This document shows, in pieces, positions 33,929 through 42,844 of a stretch of 64,000 bases of DNA (the stretch's first letter is position 1; the number at the start of each line of letters is the position of its first letter). The notes under the pieces are model-generated. The model was not told the DNA's origin. It ran no database searches and saw nothing but the letters and a program-made list of their open reading frames with translations. Source of the stretch: CAZMRW01 sp964568805 (GTDB lineage Bacteria > Pseudomonadota > Gammaproteobacteria > Methylococcales > Methylomonadaceae). Location of the stretch: positions 24,683 to 88,682 of the forward strand of contig CAZMRW010000006.1 of assembly GCA_964568805.1 (NCBI GenBank), given 5' to 3'. The position numbers and the translations under genes are program-made.

Positions 33929-34399
33929 ATGGCCGAAAATCAAAACACAACAGAAAAACAATTTACTATCCAGAAAATTTATACCAAGGATATGTCTTTC
34001 GAAACACCTAACTCTCCTAAAATATTTACCGCCAAATGGGAGCCCTCGGTCGAGTTTAATCTCAGTACCCATGTCGAAACCCTGGAAAACTCCTTATATG
34101 AAGTCGCGTTAACCGTTACCATAACAGTCAAAATCGGCGACACAACAGCTTATTTGGTCGAAGTAAACCAGGCCGGCATATTTACTTTAAGCAATTTCAG
34201 TGAACAGGAAATGGGTCCGATGGTGGGAAGTTTCTGTCCTAATATTCTTTTTCCTTATGCCCGAGAAGCGGTTTCCGACCTGGTTGCCAAAGGAGGTTTC
34301 CCGCAATTGCTGTTAGCTCCGGTTAATTTCGACGCGTTATATGCCCAGCACCTGCAACAAGCTCAGCAGCAAGCGCCCGGCTCAGACAGTATCAACTAG
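33929..34399 (+). CDS. secB: Protein-export chaperone SecB
   Basis: The 156-residue tetrameric chaperone keeps preproteins unfolded and hands them to SecA. It begins with a polar tail, then QFTIQKIYTKDMSFETPNSP, and shows EVNQAGIFTLSNF, SFCPNILFPYAREAVSDLV and GGFPQLLLAPVNFDALY, all strongly conserved in SecB. It lies six bases before gpsA, the typical arrangement. Confidence 0.97.
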   Translation: MAENQNTTEKQFTIQKIYTKDMSFETPNSPKIFTAKWEPSVEFNLSTHVETLENSLYEVALTVTITVKIGDTTAYLVEVNQAGIFTLSNFSEQEMGPMVGSFCPNILFPYAREAVSDLVAKGGFPQLLLAPVNFDALYAQHLQQAQQQAPGSDSIN

Positions 34400-34405
34400 C
34401 CGTCA

Positions 34406-35413
34406 ATGAACAAAAAAATCGGCATTTTGGGTGCAGGCTCATGGGGGACCGCGCTTGCAATATTGGCTGCAAAAAATGGCTGCCAGGTACTATTGTGGGG
34501 TCACCATGCCGAACATATCGCGGTGCTTGCAAATGAGCGGGAAAACAAACAGTATTTACCCGGAGTACCCTTTCCTGATAACCTCGCAGTGACTTCTGAC
34601 CTTGGGGATATTGCCGAATTCAGCGACATTATTCTGGTTTCTGTGCCAAGCCATGCATTTAAAGAGACCCTGGTCAAATTTAAATCTTATGCATCCGATG
34701 ACATCAACATTACCTGGGCAACCAAGGGCTTTTATCCTGGCAACGGAGCCTTATTGCACGTCTTGGTAGCCGAGCTGTTTTCACCAAAAACGCCTGTTGC
34801 CATCCTTTCCGGTCCAACTTTTGCCAAAGAAGTCGCCGCCGGACTGCCGACCGCGGTGACCATCGCCTCGCCAGATACTGCTCTGGCTCATCAATTAACG
34901 AGCATATTTCATAGCGAACGGTTTCGGATTTACACCAGTTCCGATATAGTCGGCGTGGAGGTTGGCGGCGCTGTAAAAAACGTTTTGGCCATTGCTGCGG
35001 GCATTGCCGACGGCTTAGGCTTCGGCGCCAATACCCGAGCCGCGCTGATTACCCGAGGCCTTACGGAAATAATTCGGCTAGGCATGAAACTGGGCGGACA
35101 TCAGGAAACGTTTATGGGACTGGCGGGACTTGGCGATCTCATTCTTACCTGCACGGATAATCAATCCAGAAATCGTCGCCTAGGTCTGGCGCTAGGCCAA
35201 GGTCAGTGCAGGATCTCGGCAGTAAAGGAAATCGGTCAGGAAATAGAAGGCGTTCTGGCGGCAAAAGAAACCTACCTGCTAGCCCGGAAGAACGGCATCG
35301 ATATGCCTATTACTGAACAAACCTACAAGGTTCTATATGAAGGACTGGAACCCTTGGCCGCAGTGCAAAACCTGCTCAGCCGCGAACTCAAGTCAGAAAC
35401 TATAGTACTTTAA
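34406..35413 (+). CDS. gpsA: Glycerol-3-phosphate dehydrogenase, NAD(P)-dependent
   Basis: The 335-residue cytoplasmic enzyme makes sn-glycerol 3-phosphate from dihydroxyacetone phosphate for phospholipid synthesis. The Rossmann motif ILGAGSWGTALA opens the protein. LSGPTFAKEVAAGLPTAVT, GVEVGGAVKNVLAIAAGIADGLGFG (catalytic Lys) and FMGLAGLGDLILTC are diagnostic. It is the last gene of this plus-strand run, and hairpins follow before the convergent L,D-transpeptidase gene. Confidence 0.97.
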   Translation: MNKKIGILGAGSWGTALAILAAKNGCQVLLWGHHAEHIAVLANERENKQYLPGVPFPDNLAVTSDLGDIAEFSDIILVSVPSHAFKETLVKFKSYASDDINITWATKGFYPGNGALLHVLVAELFSPKTPVAILSGPTFAKEVAAGLPTAVTIASPDTALAHQLTSIFHSERFRIYTSSDIVGVEVGGAVKNVLAIAAGIADGLGFGANTRAALITRGLTEIIRLGMKLGGHQETFMGLAGLGDLILTCTDNQSRNRRLGLALGQGQCRISAVKEIGQEIEGVLAAKETYLLARKNGIDMPITEQTYKVLYEGLEPLAAVQNLLSRELKSETIVL

Positions 35414-35416
35414 TCA

Positions 35417-35474
35417 GGAATCACTGCGTCAATCAGCGATTCCCCCGTGCAGACAGGCCCTGTACAAAACAGGG
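35417..35474. terminator. Two hairpins between convergent gpsA and L,D-transpeptidase genes
   Basis: GGAATC-A-CTG and CAG-C-GATTCC (35417-35443) form a stem just after the gpsA stop. CCCTGT and ACAGGG (35458-35474) form a second, 25 bases from the end of the opposing gene. Neither has a U-run, so they are weak or factor-assisted terminators at best. Confidence 0.4.
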
Positions 35475-35498
35475 AGTTACTTCAAAACCCTGCAAATA

Positions 35499-36563
35499 CT
35501 AGGTACCGCGACTTTTACCGGCAGGCGTCGCCTCATTCACACTCGATGGCTGTGCTTCACGCAACTCCTCTTCAAGTGGCGGCAGCCTTTCGTAAATGGC
35601 GACCGGATCTCCATCCAGACTTTTGAGCGCTTGATTAAGCGCCTGCTGATCGAAATCCGGCATCTCTTCTTTAGTGGCTTTTTTAATCAAGGCAAGGGCT
35701 ACCGCATAGCGCTGATCCTGACTCATTTCTTCACCTTCAAGATCAGGATGAGCTTCGATATAGAGTGTATTTTCCAGCCACCCGACCTTAATGGGCTGTT
35801 TGACAATATAGACCGGCGTGCCAACAGATACCGAGTTATATAAAGTTTCTACATCATCGGGATACATGCGCACACAGCCATGGGTGATCTGCATGCCTAT
35901 ACCGTAAATCTTGTCTATATCGGTGCCATGTATCCGATACTCGCCGGGCAGGGCCAAATGCAGTGCATAAGCGCCCAATGGATTGTGAGGGCCCGGCGGC
36001 ACGACCGCAGGAAGAGGATCTCCGTTAGCAGCGTGTTCACGCCGGATCGACTCGGGCGGATGCCAGTAAGGATCTTTAACTTTTTTGGAAACTTTCGTTT
36101 TTCCCAACGGAGTTTTCCAATCCTGCCTGCCGATTCCGTGAGCAAAGGACATCACCTTACCCGGTTGGTTCGCAGGATAATAATACATGCGGTATTCGGA
36201 CAAATTTAACGTAATGCCGTTATGAGGCGTGTCAGGCAGGATGCGCCGATTAGCCACGCGAACGATTTCGCCTTTCTTGACCTGCCAACGATCAAGTTTT
36301 TGATTCAGGCGCACAATTTCCATCTGACCCAACGAAAACCGCAGAGCTACGTCCAACAAGGTCTCGTCCTGTTCTGAACGGGTCAACGGTACATTGTCCG
36401 GGTACTGCGTGATGACGGTATCGCCGCTATTTTCAGGCAATGTATAAGTTGTGGCATTAGCGGTGCCGATTACAAGAGATGATACAAAACAAAAAGTAAA
36501 TAGAGTGCGAATTTTCATTACAATCATTTTCTGGAAGGACAATATACAAAAAACAATGCCCAC
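35499..36563 (-). CDS. L,D-transpeptidase (ErfK/YbiS/YcfS type)
   Basis: The 354-residue periplasmic protein has a signal peptide (FCFVSSLVIGTANA), a LysM-like segment (DETLLDVALRFSLGQMEIVRL) and a YkuD catalytic domain. The active-site motif is HGTDIDKIYGIGMQITHGCV with the nucleophilic Cys, then RMYPDDVETLY. The family attaches Braun-type lipoprotein to peptidoglycan or makes 3-3 crosslinks; which applies here is not decided by sequence. A Glu-rich C-terminal extension (about residues 280-354) is unusual in length. The start may be the second Met (MIVMKIRTLF), as the first ten residues lie ahead of a normal signal peptide. Confidence 0.9.
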   Translation of the reverse strand: MGIVFCILSFQKMIVMKIRTLFTFCFVSSLVIGTANATTYTLPENSGDTVITQYPDNVPLTRSEQDETLLDVALRFSLGQMEIVRLNQKLDRWQVKKGEIVRVANRRILPDTPHNGITLNLSEYRMYYYPANQPGKVMSFAHGIGRQDWKTPLGKTKVSKKVKDPYWHPPESIRREHAANGDPLPAVVPPGPHNPLGAYALHLALPGEYRIHGTDIDKIYGIGMQITHGCVRMYPDDVETLYNSVSVGTPVYIVKQPIKVGWLENTLYIEAHPDLEGEEMSQDQRYAVALALIKKATKEEMPDFDQQALNQALKSLDGDPVAIYERLPPLEEELREAQPSSVNEATPAGKSRGT

Positions 36564-36825
36564 ATTTAACTATCGCATAATGAGATATGAAAAAAGCGCA
36601 AATGGTTCATTGTTAAAATATTTTGGATACCAAGGACCTAGGTACCGTTTGATGAACGAGACTGGAGAATCACCCTGGCATCCATTGTTAACCCTGTAAG
36701 CATAGAAGTTAAATTAAAAACAACAAATAAAAATAGAATAATTATCCCATATTGATGGGTTTAAATCATTCGCTTGGCGTCTCAGGTTGCCTCGGGCATT
36801 ATTTGACCCCTGATAAAATGAGCTG

Positions 36826-37404
36826 TCAGGAAATCAGATTGGCTAATTGACTTAGAGGCGGCAAAATGATCATTTTAGCCAGTTGCAGAAACAACAATAC
36901 GGCCAAGGGCGACAAATCTATACCGCCCAAATCGGGGATAAATTTGCGGCCGATTCTGAGTGTTGGCTCGGTCAAGCTGTATAAAATCGATGATGTGGCA
37001 TCAAAAGACCCCGGATTCAACCAGCTCAGCAGCGCCCTGGCGAAAATCGCAAAGATAAAGATATTGAACAATAAATTGATCAGTTCCATTATCGACAAAA
37101 TGGTTAAGGCGCCGATACTGATCGTGATGCCTCTGAGCAGCCAAATTGAAAAATCGGCAAGCATTTGCAAGGAAAGAACCAGGACCAGGGAGGATGTGTC
37201 GATTTTTCCGATGGGTGGAATATAGCGCCGTAACAGCCTTAACGGGGGCTGCGTTACCTTGACCAGAAACTGCGATATAGGGTTATAAAAATCCGCCCCG
37301 CACCATTGCAATAAAAAACGCAGCATAACCGCGAGAATATACAATGAAGATAAAGCTTCAATAATCAGAATAATGGGGTTGGTCAAGTAGGTAGCGTCCA
37401 TCAC
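36826..37404 (-). CDS. YggT-family membrane protein
   Basis: A 192-residue protein with two YggT repeats, each with a pair of hydrophobic helices. The first contains LQWCGADFYNPISQFLVKVT then QPPLRLLRRYIPPIGKIDTS, the second LLSWLNPGSFDATSSILYSL then EPTLRIGRKFIPDLGGIDLS. The NP..Q/.. and P.LR..R..IP..G.ID signatures are conserved. The function is unknown but the gene often accompanies proC, with suggested roles in osmotic adaptation or envelope protein assembly. It overlaps proC by four bases. Confidence 0.93.
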   Translation of the reverse strand: MMDATYLTNPIILIIEALSSLYILAVMLRFLLQWCGADFYNPISQFLVKVTQPPLRLLRRYIPPIGKIDTSSLVLVLSLQMLADFSIWLLRGITISIGALTILSIMELINLLFNIFIFAIFARALLSWLNPGSFDATSSILYSLTEPTLRIGRKFIPDLGGIDLSPLAVLLFLQLAKMIILPPLSQLANLIS

Positions 37405-38228
37405 ATATGCTCCGTTTGTTTAGACATCTCTATTGAACGGTCTCGAGCCGCATGCAGTGCTTTGGAAACCAGCTCGGTAAATCCGCCCTGCTGAAAAGCT
37501 TCAATCGCCTGTTGCGTTGTGCCGCCGGGAGAAGTCACTTGCTTGCGTAATTGTTCCGGCGATTCGGACGATTCCAACGCGATTTTGGCAGCGCCCAAAG
37601 CCGTTTGCTGCACCAGTAAACGAGCCGTGACATCGTTTAATCCCAATTCCACCGCGGTTTTTTCCATGGCTTCCATCAGTAGAAAGAAATAGGCCGGTCC
37701 ACTGCCGGAAACGGCGGTCACGGCGTCTAACTGATTTTCGTCCTGAACCCAAAGCGCAATGCCCACCGAACGCAAAATGGTTTCCGCAAGATTACGCTGT
37801 TCGGCCGTTACCTTGTTATTGGCGTGCAAAGCCGTCGCCCCTGTCAGTACCAATGCCGGCGTATTGGGCATGCAGCGAACGATGGCTATATCCGGTCCCA
37901 ACCAGCGGCTTAGGCTATTTTGAGTTATGCCGGCAGCAATCGATACAACCAGCGGTTTTTTTTGCCGGATCAGGGCAGACGCCGATTTAGCCACATCTCT
38001 CAATACCTGCGGCTTGACCGCCAGGACAATAACATCCGCTTCGTTGATTACGTCATCATTGCTTGAAGAAACATTGACATTGAGATTATCCGCCAGAGAT
38101 TTAAGCGCGTCCTGATTAATATCGGATACCCATAATTGCTGTGGCGAATGGCCGCTGGCTATCAAACCGCTAATCAGGCTTGTCGCCATATTGCCGCCGC
38201 CGATAAAACCTATCTTATGCGTTTTCAT
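37401..38228 (-). CDS. proC: Pyrroline-5-carboxylate reductase
   Basis: The 275-residue NADPH enzyme performs the last step of proline synthesis. It has the Rossmann motif IGFIGGGNMATSLISGL, AVKPQVLRDV, RCMPNTPALVLTGATAL, and the C-terminal signature LTAVSGSGPAYFFLLMEAM-like segment (DAVTAVSGSGPAYFFLLMEA), followed by TSPGGTTQQAIEAF. It is coupled to yggT by a four-base overlap. The yggS gene that often precedes proC is absent, since a divergent radical SAM gene begins 118 bp away. Confidence 0.96.
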   Translation of the reverse strand: MKTHKIGFIGGGNMATSLISGLIASGHSPQQLWVSDINQDALKSLADNLNVNVSSSNDDVINEADVIVLAVKPQVLRDVAKSASALIRQKKPLVVSIAAGITQNSLSRWLGPDIAIVRCMPNTPALVLTGATALHANNKVTAEQRNLAETILRSVGIALWVQDENQLDAVTAVSGSGPAYFFLLMEAMEKTAVELGLNDVTARLLVQQTALGAAKIALESSESPEQLRKQVTSPGGTTQQAIEAFQQGGFTELVSKALHAARDRSIEMSKQTEHM

Positions 38229-38346
38229 TGTTACCTTGTCTTGATTGAATTGAAAGTATTTTACCCTATATAAGGCCCGGGTGATAAATCACAAGACTTT
38301 TCGGATAAAATGACATCCGACAAAGCAGCCGGCAACCCTGGACCCG

Positions 38347-39342
38347 ATGATTGATACCCTTTACATTGAAGAAAATATCCTGCAGCATCCGCGCGTTGTC
38401 GACATCGTCGCACGATTTCCGGAAGCCAGAAAAATTACCTGCGGCCGCTACGGCGAAGTGTTTAATCTGAAAGCACAACATTTCAGGCTGCAAAAACAGC
38501 GCCCGGCGCTCATCCTGGCTGAGAAATATAAAAACTTCGCCCTGGAAGTCCCCGTCGGCTACGGTATCGGCGCGACGAAGAACTATTATTTTTCACATAT
38601 GCTCAATTGTTTATACGATTGCCGTTACTGTTTTTTACAGGGCATGTATCAGTCCGCCCATTATGTGCTTTTCGTTAATTATGAGGATTTTCAGACCGAT
38701 ATCAGACGACTGTGCGACCGTTCCGCCAACGAGGATATCCATTTTTTTTCCGGTTATGATTGCGACAGCCTGGCCCTGGAGCCTGTCACCGGTTTTGCCG
38801 AATTCTTTCTGCCGTTTTTTGACAAAATCCCCAACGCCTGGCTGGAATTGCGCACTAAAAGCACACAGATCAGAAATTTATTGAATCGCGCTGAACCCCT
38901 GCCCCGCTGTATAGTCGCCTTCAGTCTGAATCCGGAATCAATCGCAATGAAAGTCGAAGATAAAGCGCCGTCATTGCAGCGCCGGCTCGATGCCATGATC
39001 AAATTACAGGAACGAGGCTGGCTGTTGGGCCTGCGTTTCGATCCATTGATTTACCAATCGGATTTCAAACAGCAGTATCGGCAACTGTTCGAGCAGGTAT
39101 TCTCAAGCATTAATCCAGCCCGGCTCCATTCCGTCAGTCTCGGTACCTTCAGGATGCCGGAACAATTCTTTAAAAAAGTCCACCGCCTTTATCCGGACGA
39201 AAAATTATTTGCCGCTCCATTCAGCAACCCGCATGGCATGGTGAGTTACCGGCAGGAACTGGAGCAAGAGATGATGTCATACTGTACCGAACAATTATTA
39301 ATCCATATCCCTGAAGCCATTTTTTTTCCATGCAGAACCTGA
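38347..39342 (+). CDS. Radical SAM protein of the spore photoproduct lyase family
   Basis: A 331-residue protein. The CxxxCxxC motif is at Cys88, Cys92 and Cys95 (NCLYDCRYCFLQG), the site of the SAM-binding 4Fe-4S cluster; the flanking residues and YVLFVNYED match the SplB family. In spore formers the enzyme reverses the spore photoproduct in DNA, with Cys141 as hydrogen donor in B. subtilis. A Cys at 139 (GYDCDSLALE) is nearby, but my alignment places it two residues off. A non-sporulating host suggests another DNA lesion or substrate. It overlaps the following dehydrogenase gene by 13 bases. Confidence 0.85.
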   Translation: MIDTLYIEENILQHPRVVDIVARFPEARKITCGRYGEVFNLKAQHFRLQKQRPALILAEKYKNFALEVPVGYGIGATKNYYFSHMLNCLYDCRYCFLQGMYQSAHYVLFVNYEDFQTDIRRLCDRSANEDIHFFSGYDCDSLALEPVTGFAEFFLPFFDKIPNAWLELRTKSTQIRNLLNRAEPLPRCIVAFSLNPESIAMKVEDKAPSLQRRLDAMIKLQERGWLLGLRFDPLIYQSDFKQQYRQLFEQVFSSINPARLHSVSLGTFRMPEQFFKKVHRLYPDEKLFAAPFSNPHGMVSYRQELEQEMMSYCTEQLLIHIPEAIFFPCRT

Positions 39343-40046
39343 AACGAACCATTCTGGTTACCGGGGCCAGTTCGGGCATAGGCCGGGCCATTGCCAAAAA
39401 CCTGTTGCTGCAGGGACACCATGTCATCGGCATATCCAGAGACAGCCAAAAATTTATCCGAAAATTCGACGGATTTACACCGATTCAACTGGATTTAAGC
39501 CGCTTAGCGGAATTGCCCGGGCAACTGAATAAACTGCAGAAACAGTTTCCCGGGATAGACGGCGTGGTATTTTCCGCCGGCATCGGCCTGTTCGGCTCGC
39601 TGGAGGAATTTTCATACGCGCAAATCGAATCCCTGATGACAATCAACTTCACCAGCCAGGTCTATCTGACCCGCGCTCTGCTGCCCATGCTGAAGCGCAA
39701 AAACAAAAGCGATTTGATCTATATCGGTTCTGAAGCTGCCTTAAAAGGCGCCCGCAAGGGTTCGATTTATTGCGCCAGCAAATTCGCCCTGCGCGGCTTT
39801 ACCCAGGCGTTACGTGAAGAATGCGCTAAAAGCTGCGTCCGGATTAGCCTGATAAATCCGGGCATGGTCAAAACCGATTTTTTTCAACAACTATCGTTTG
39901 AACCGGGCGACGATGAAACGAATTATCTGCTGCCCGGAGACGTCGCCGACGCGGTATCCTACGTGCTGAATTCAAGCCGCCGGATTACCATTGATGAGCT
40001 TAATTTAAATCCGTTGAACAAGGTGGTGAAATTCAAAAAACCGTAA
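39330..40046 (+). CDS. Short-chain dehydrogenase/reductase
   Basis: The 238-residue classical SDR has the cofactor motif TGASSGIGRAIA, the NNAG-equivalent VFSAGIGLFG, a serine in YIGSEAALKG, and the catalytic YCASK, followed by LINPGMVKTDFF. Residues after the second strand (ISRDSQK) suggest NADP use. The substrate is unknown. Its start lies inside the radical SAM gene, so the two are probably made together, perhaps in one pathway, though no family knowledge links them. Confidence 0.88.
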   Translation: MQNLKRTILVTGASSGIGRAIAKNLLLQGHHVIGISRDSQKFIRKFDGFTPIQLDLSRLAELPGQLNKLQKQFPGIDGVVFSAGIGLFGSLEEFSYAQIESLMTINFTSQVYLTRALLPMLKRKNKSDLIYIGSEAALKGARKGSIYCASKFALRGFTQALREECAKSCVRISLINPGMVKTDFFQQLSFEPGDDETNYLLPGDVADAVSYVLNSSRRITIDELNLNPLNKVVKFKKP

Positions 40047-40127
40047 AAAGACACCAACAGCAGCAAAAAATTTTTTTCGTCCATTCATGCACTATTCAGC
40101 TAATACAAGCTAATCTTTATGTCAACT

Positions 40128-40167
40128 CTTAATTAAAAGGGATATACCCTTGATTTTCTTAATTAAG
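40128..40167. promoter_or_regulatory. Cluster of dyads upstream of the orphan small gene
   Basis: Two copies of CTTAATTAA (40128-40136 and 40158-40166) flank a perfect AAGGG-ATATA-CCCTT inverted repeat (40137-40151), about 60-100 bp before the next ATG. This looks like a compact operator region for the 64-66 residue gene; the regulator is unknown. Confidence 0.35.
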
Positions 40168-40227
40168 AACATGAATCTCTTCAATTTTGCCCTGATGAGA
40201 CTGTAAAACGATTGACCAAAGCAGGCG

Positions 40228-40428
40228 GTGATAACCATGAAAGCAAACAATACGAGCAAAATCCCGGATGTTAGCCAGAATAATAGTTTTGATGCCCTTT
40301 GCCAGGAATTCGATGGTACAAGTTTTTATGGCCTGGAATATATACTGGAGGATTTCTTCCAGAATAAGACGGAAAAACCCGCCGGTATCAGCCGTTTTCC
40401 GATAGACTGGTTTGGCTTGTACGACTAG
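40228..40428 (+). CDS. Hypothetical 64-66 residue acidic protein
   Basis: No recognised family. The frame encodes 66 residues from ATG 40228, or 64 from ATG 40237 (MKANNTSK). It has an Asn/Ser-rich start, an aromatic acidic middle (FDALCQEFDG, FYGLEYILEDFFQ) and the tail ISRFPIDWFGLYD. It has no signal peptide, membrane helix or metal motif, with one Cys. It is preceded by a dyad-rich segment and stands between a plus-strand dehydrogenase and a minus-strand transketolase. A length above chance, a non-random composition and the spaced dyads make a real gene plausible. Confidence 0.5.
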   Translation: MITMKANNTSKIPDVSQNNSFDALCQEFDGTSFYGLEYILEDFFQNKTEKPAGISRFPIDWFGLYD

Positions 40429-40486
40429 CGAATTAGCAGTGCTAAACGCAAATTGCCTTGCCTAGTATGCTTGGGAGATGCAGAGA

Positions 40487-40503
40487 GGCGCAGAAGCTGC
40501 GCC
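40487..40503. terminator. GC-rich hairpin after the transketolase gene
   Basis: GGCGCAG-AAG-CTGCGCC is a perfect 7-base stem located 18 bases beyond the transketolase stop on the minus strand and about 60 bases after the small plus-strand gene. There is no T-run on either side, so a terminator role is tentative. Confidence 0.35.
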
Positions 40504-40520
40504 CCTCATATCGCTAAAGC

Positions 40521-42419
40521 TTACAATAACGATTTTACTTTGGCCATGATGCCGGCCGGATCGATACCCTGGTGCGGGAACTGTTCCCACAGACCGCCGC
40601 AGCCCTCTTTATGGGTGCCCAGATGCGCATACTTCGGCGCGAATCCGCGCTCCAGCAGCCAGGAGCCGAAACGGCTGCCCAAGCCGGTTTTGCGGTTAAA
40701 CGATTCGACCACCAGAACCATCGGTGCCTTGCCAAGCTTGGCCATCATGTCTTCGTCGATAACATTCAAGGTTGGTTTGTTGATCAATCCGACATCGATA
40801 CCGTCCTTTTTCAGACGCTCGACAGCATCCAGGGAGCGATACAACGCTTCGCCAAAACTGACGATATAACCTTGCGTTCCTTCACGAATCACTTCATCCT
40901 TGCCGGAAACGAACTTGTAGTTGCCGCCAAAGAAATCATCGCCATTGGTATCCAGAATGGTGGGTACTTTGGAACGGGTGGAGAACACAAAACGCAAACC
41001 CGGATCGAAGAAAATGGTTTCCAGACAGGCTCTCATCTGATTAGGGTCGGCAGGGAAATACAGCTGGGTCGGATAACCGTCACTCAAGCCATTGTCGGCG
41101 AACATGTTGTTGAGACCGAAATGGCAGGTATTGTCAGCCATATCGTCAATTCCTGAATGCGAGAAGTGACTGAGCACGTTGGAATGGTTCAGACGCGCCA
41201 TAGTGATTTCGGATATGCACATCTCCAGGAAGGCGCTAAAGGTGCCAAAGATACCTTGTTTACCTTTTTCCATGCCGAAACCGGCCGCAGCCGAGAAATT
41301 ACCGCGCTCCATGATGCCTGAAGAAATAAAGATTTCAGGGAATGCATTGTGAATTTTGATCAAACCGCAAGAACCTTCCAGGTCGCTGTCAATAACGCGA
41401 ACTTTTTCAAGGCGCTCGGCGTCACTCATCCGGCCCAGAATCGCCACTGCCGCATCGCCAAAGACGTTGCGATTGGCATCCCATTTATCGCTGGAACCGA
41501 GGAATACTGCGTCATTTTTGGGCGCCTTGATTTCCTTAAGATGGTCTGCAGCCGCCTGTTGACCGTGAGATTCCAGATATTCGACCGCCACTTTGACAGA
41601 TACCACGTCATGGCCGTGATTGGAACCTTCGAGGCCGACAATCCCCGGACACATCGGGCGATGATTAATGACCGCGACCGGGCCGTCAGTGTTGATGGCG
41701 GTGCAGATGCGCTTATACACATCATCAATATCTTCGCCATCGCCTTCCAGTACGGTAACGCCTTGTCCGGCCAGGGTTTTAGCAGTCGAACAACCGGGCA
41801 GATAATGTGACGGATGACCGGCAATAGTGACGTTATTATCGTCGATAATCAGCTTGACATTCAGTTTTTGCGCAACCGACAAGCGTGCCGCTTCCGCATC
41901 ATCGCCCTCTTGCTGAGATCCATCAGAACCCAAACAAAATACGGTTTTGCCGGGATTTGCCATCGCGACGCCATTAACATAAGGCCACATGTGACCCAAC
42001 CGTCCTGAACTGAATTTGACGCCGGGAGTAAAACCCAACTCAGGGTGGCCTGGCAGATGAGAGTGAGCGGCGCGGTATTCCATCAGGCGCTCAGCGGGCA
42101 AATCGCCGTTCAGAACAGACATCAGGTATTGAGTCGCGACGCGGTGACCGGCTTCATCGAAGAATATGGGTACGAATTTCTCGGCCGAACCGCGGAATAA
42201 GGCATCCATAATCATCACTTCCGGAACGGTGTCGTAAGGACCGCCCGTATGTCCGCCTACACCTCTGGCGGCACCTGTTGCCGTAAAGAAAACAATCGCA
42301 TCGCGGCAAAGCTGGATATTTGCTTTCAGACTGGCTCTTTGTTCGGCAGTCAGGGTTGGATTGCCTGGATTTAAAGTTATGCGCTGATAGGCGCCAAGAT
42401 CTATCGGGAATTTTGACAT
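40521..42419 (-). CDS. Divergent transketolase-family ThDP enzyme
   Basis: A 632-residue protein related to transketolase over its full length. The ThDP motif is at 164-196 (GSDGSQQEGDDAEAA with terminal DDNN). Glu371 in IMERGNFSAA aligns with the catalytic Glu. The GHPELGFTPG segment (124-133) is as in transketolase, but the following TGPLGQG of classical enzymes is replaced by SSGRLGHMWPYVNGVAM, and the usual GEDGPTHQ is SGIDDMADNTCHFG. It may be the sugar-rearranging transketolase of a ribulose monophosphate cycle, or a separate branch with another donor. It stands alone, without other pentose genes nearby. Start ATG 42419 gives MSKFPIDLGAYQ. Confidence 0.75.
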   Translation of the reverse strand: MSKFPIDLGAYQRITLNPGNPTLTAEQRASLKANIQLCRDAIVFFTATGAARGVGGHTGGPYDTVPEVMIMDALFRGSAEKFVPIFFDEAGHRVATQYLMSVLNGDLPAERLMEYRAAHSHLPGHPELGFTPGVKFSSGRLGHMWPYVNGVAMANPGKTVFCLGSDGSQQEGDDAEAARLSVAQKLNVKLIIDDNNVTIAGHPSHYLPGCSTAKTLAGQGVTVLEGDGEDIDDVYKRICTAINTDGPVAVINHRPMCPGIVGLEGSNHGHDVVSVKVAVEYLESHGQQAAADHLKEIKAPKNDAVFLGSSDKWDANRNVFGDAAVAILGRMSDAERLEKVRVIDSDLEGSCGLIKIHNAFPEIFISSGIMERGNFSAAAGFGMEKGKQGIFGTFSAFLEMCISEITMARLNHSNVLSHFSHSGIDDMADNTCHFGLNNMFADNGLSDGYPTQLYFPADPNQMRACLETIFFDPGLRFVFSTRSKVPTILDTNGDDFFGGNYKFVSGKDEVIREGTQGYIVSFGEALYRSLDAVERLKKDGIDVGLINKPTLNVIDEDMMAKLGKAPMVLVVESFNRKTGLGSRFGSWLLERGFAPKYAHLGTHKEGCGGLWEQFPHQGIDPAGIMAKVKSLL

Positions 42420-42844
42420 AGTTATTCTCTTTTTATTGGAAAAATGTTTGTTCGTGGTTGTCGGTTAAGTCCTTTCCAATAGATAAATGAAAAACTTGAG
42501 CGATGGCATCTGTATTCAGAGAATCTGTTTGAAATACTGCTACACTCCTGCCGATGGCAGGATGAGGCGCCTGAAAGCTTCTCATATGAAAGCGCATCCG
42601 GTAGACCTGTACCACGCGCTTTACAATCAGCGGCCTAGGACATTAAAAACAGATATTCATCAGGCGCCATACGAGTCTCATTTATTAATGGTTTTAATTA
42701 CAAGTGCGGTCCATCGATACTCATTCAATGCTGCTTCGAAAATACGCTGCAACCATTAAACCTTGCCTATCAAAACAAGAAGTTCATTTTAACTTAAAAA
42801 ATCAGATGGGTATAATTCTCAAACTGATTTTTCATCCTGGACAT
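42420..42844. other. Intergenic region upstream of the transketolase gene
   Basis: About 425 bases between tpx and the transketolase gene. A 90-codon plus-strand frame (42487-42759) has no recognisable features and poor coding character, so it is not called. Likely promoter region for the transketolase gene. Confidence 0.45.

Noticed and set aside
36564..36825. Small frames between the L,D-transpeptidase and YggT genes
   Set aside because: No ribosome site, no domain and poor composition; treated as an ordinary promoter region.
42487..42759. Plus-strand frame of 90 codons upstream of the transketolase gene
   Set aside because: No recognisable domain, no good ribosome site, and a composition typical of chance frames.
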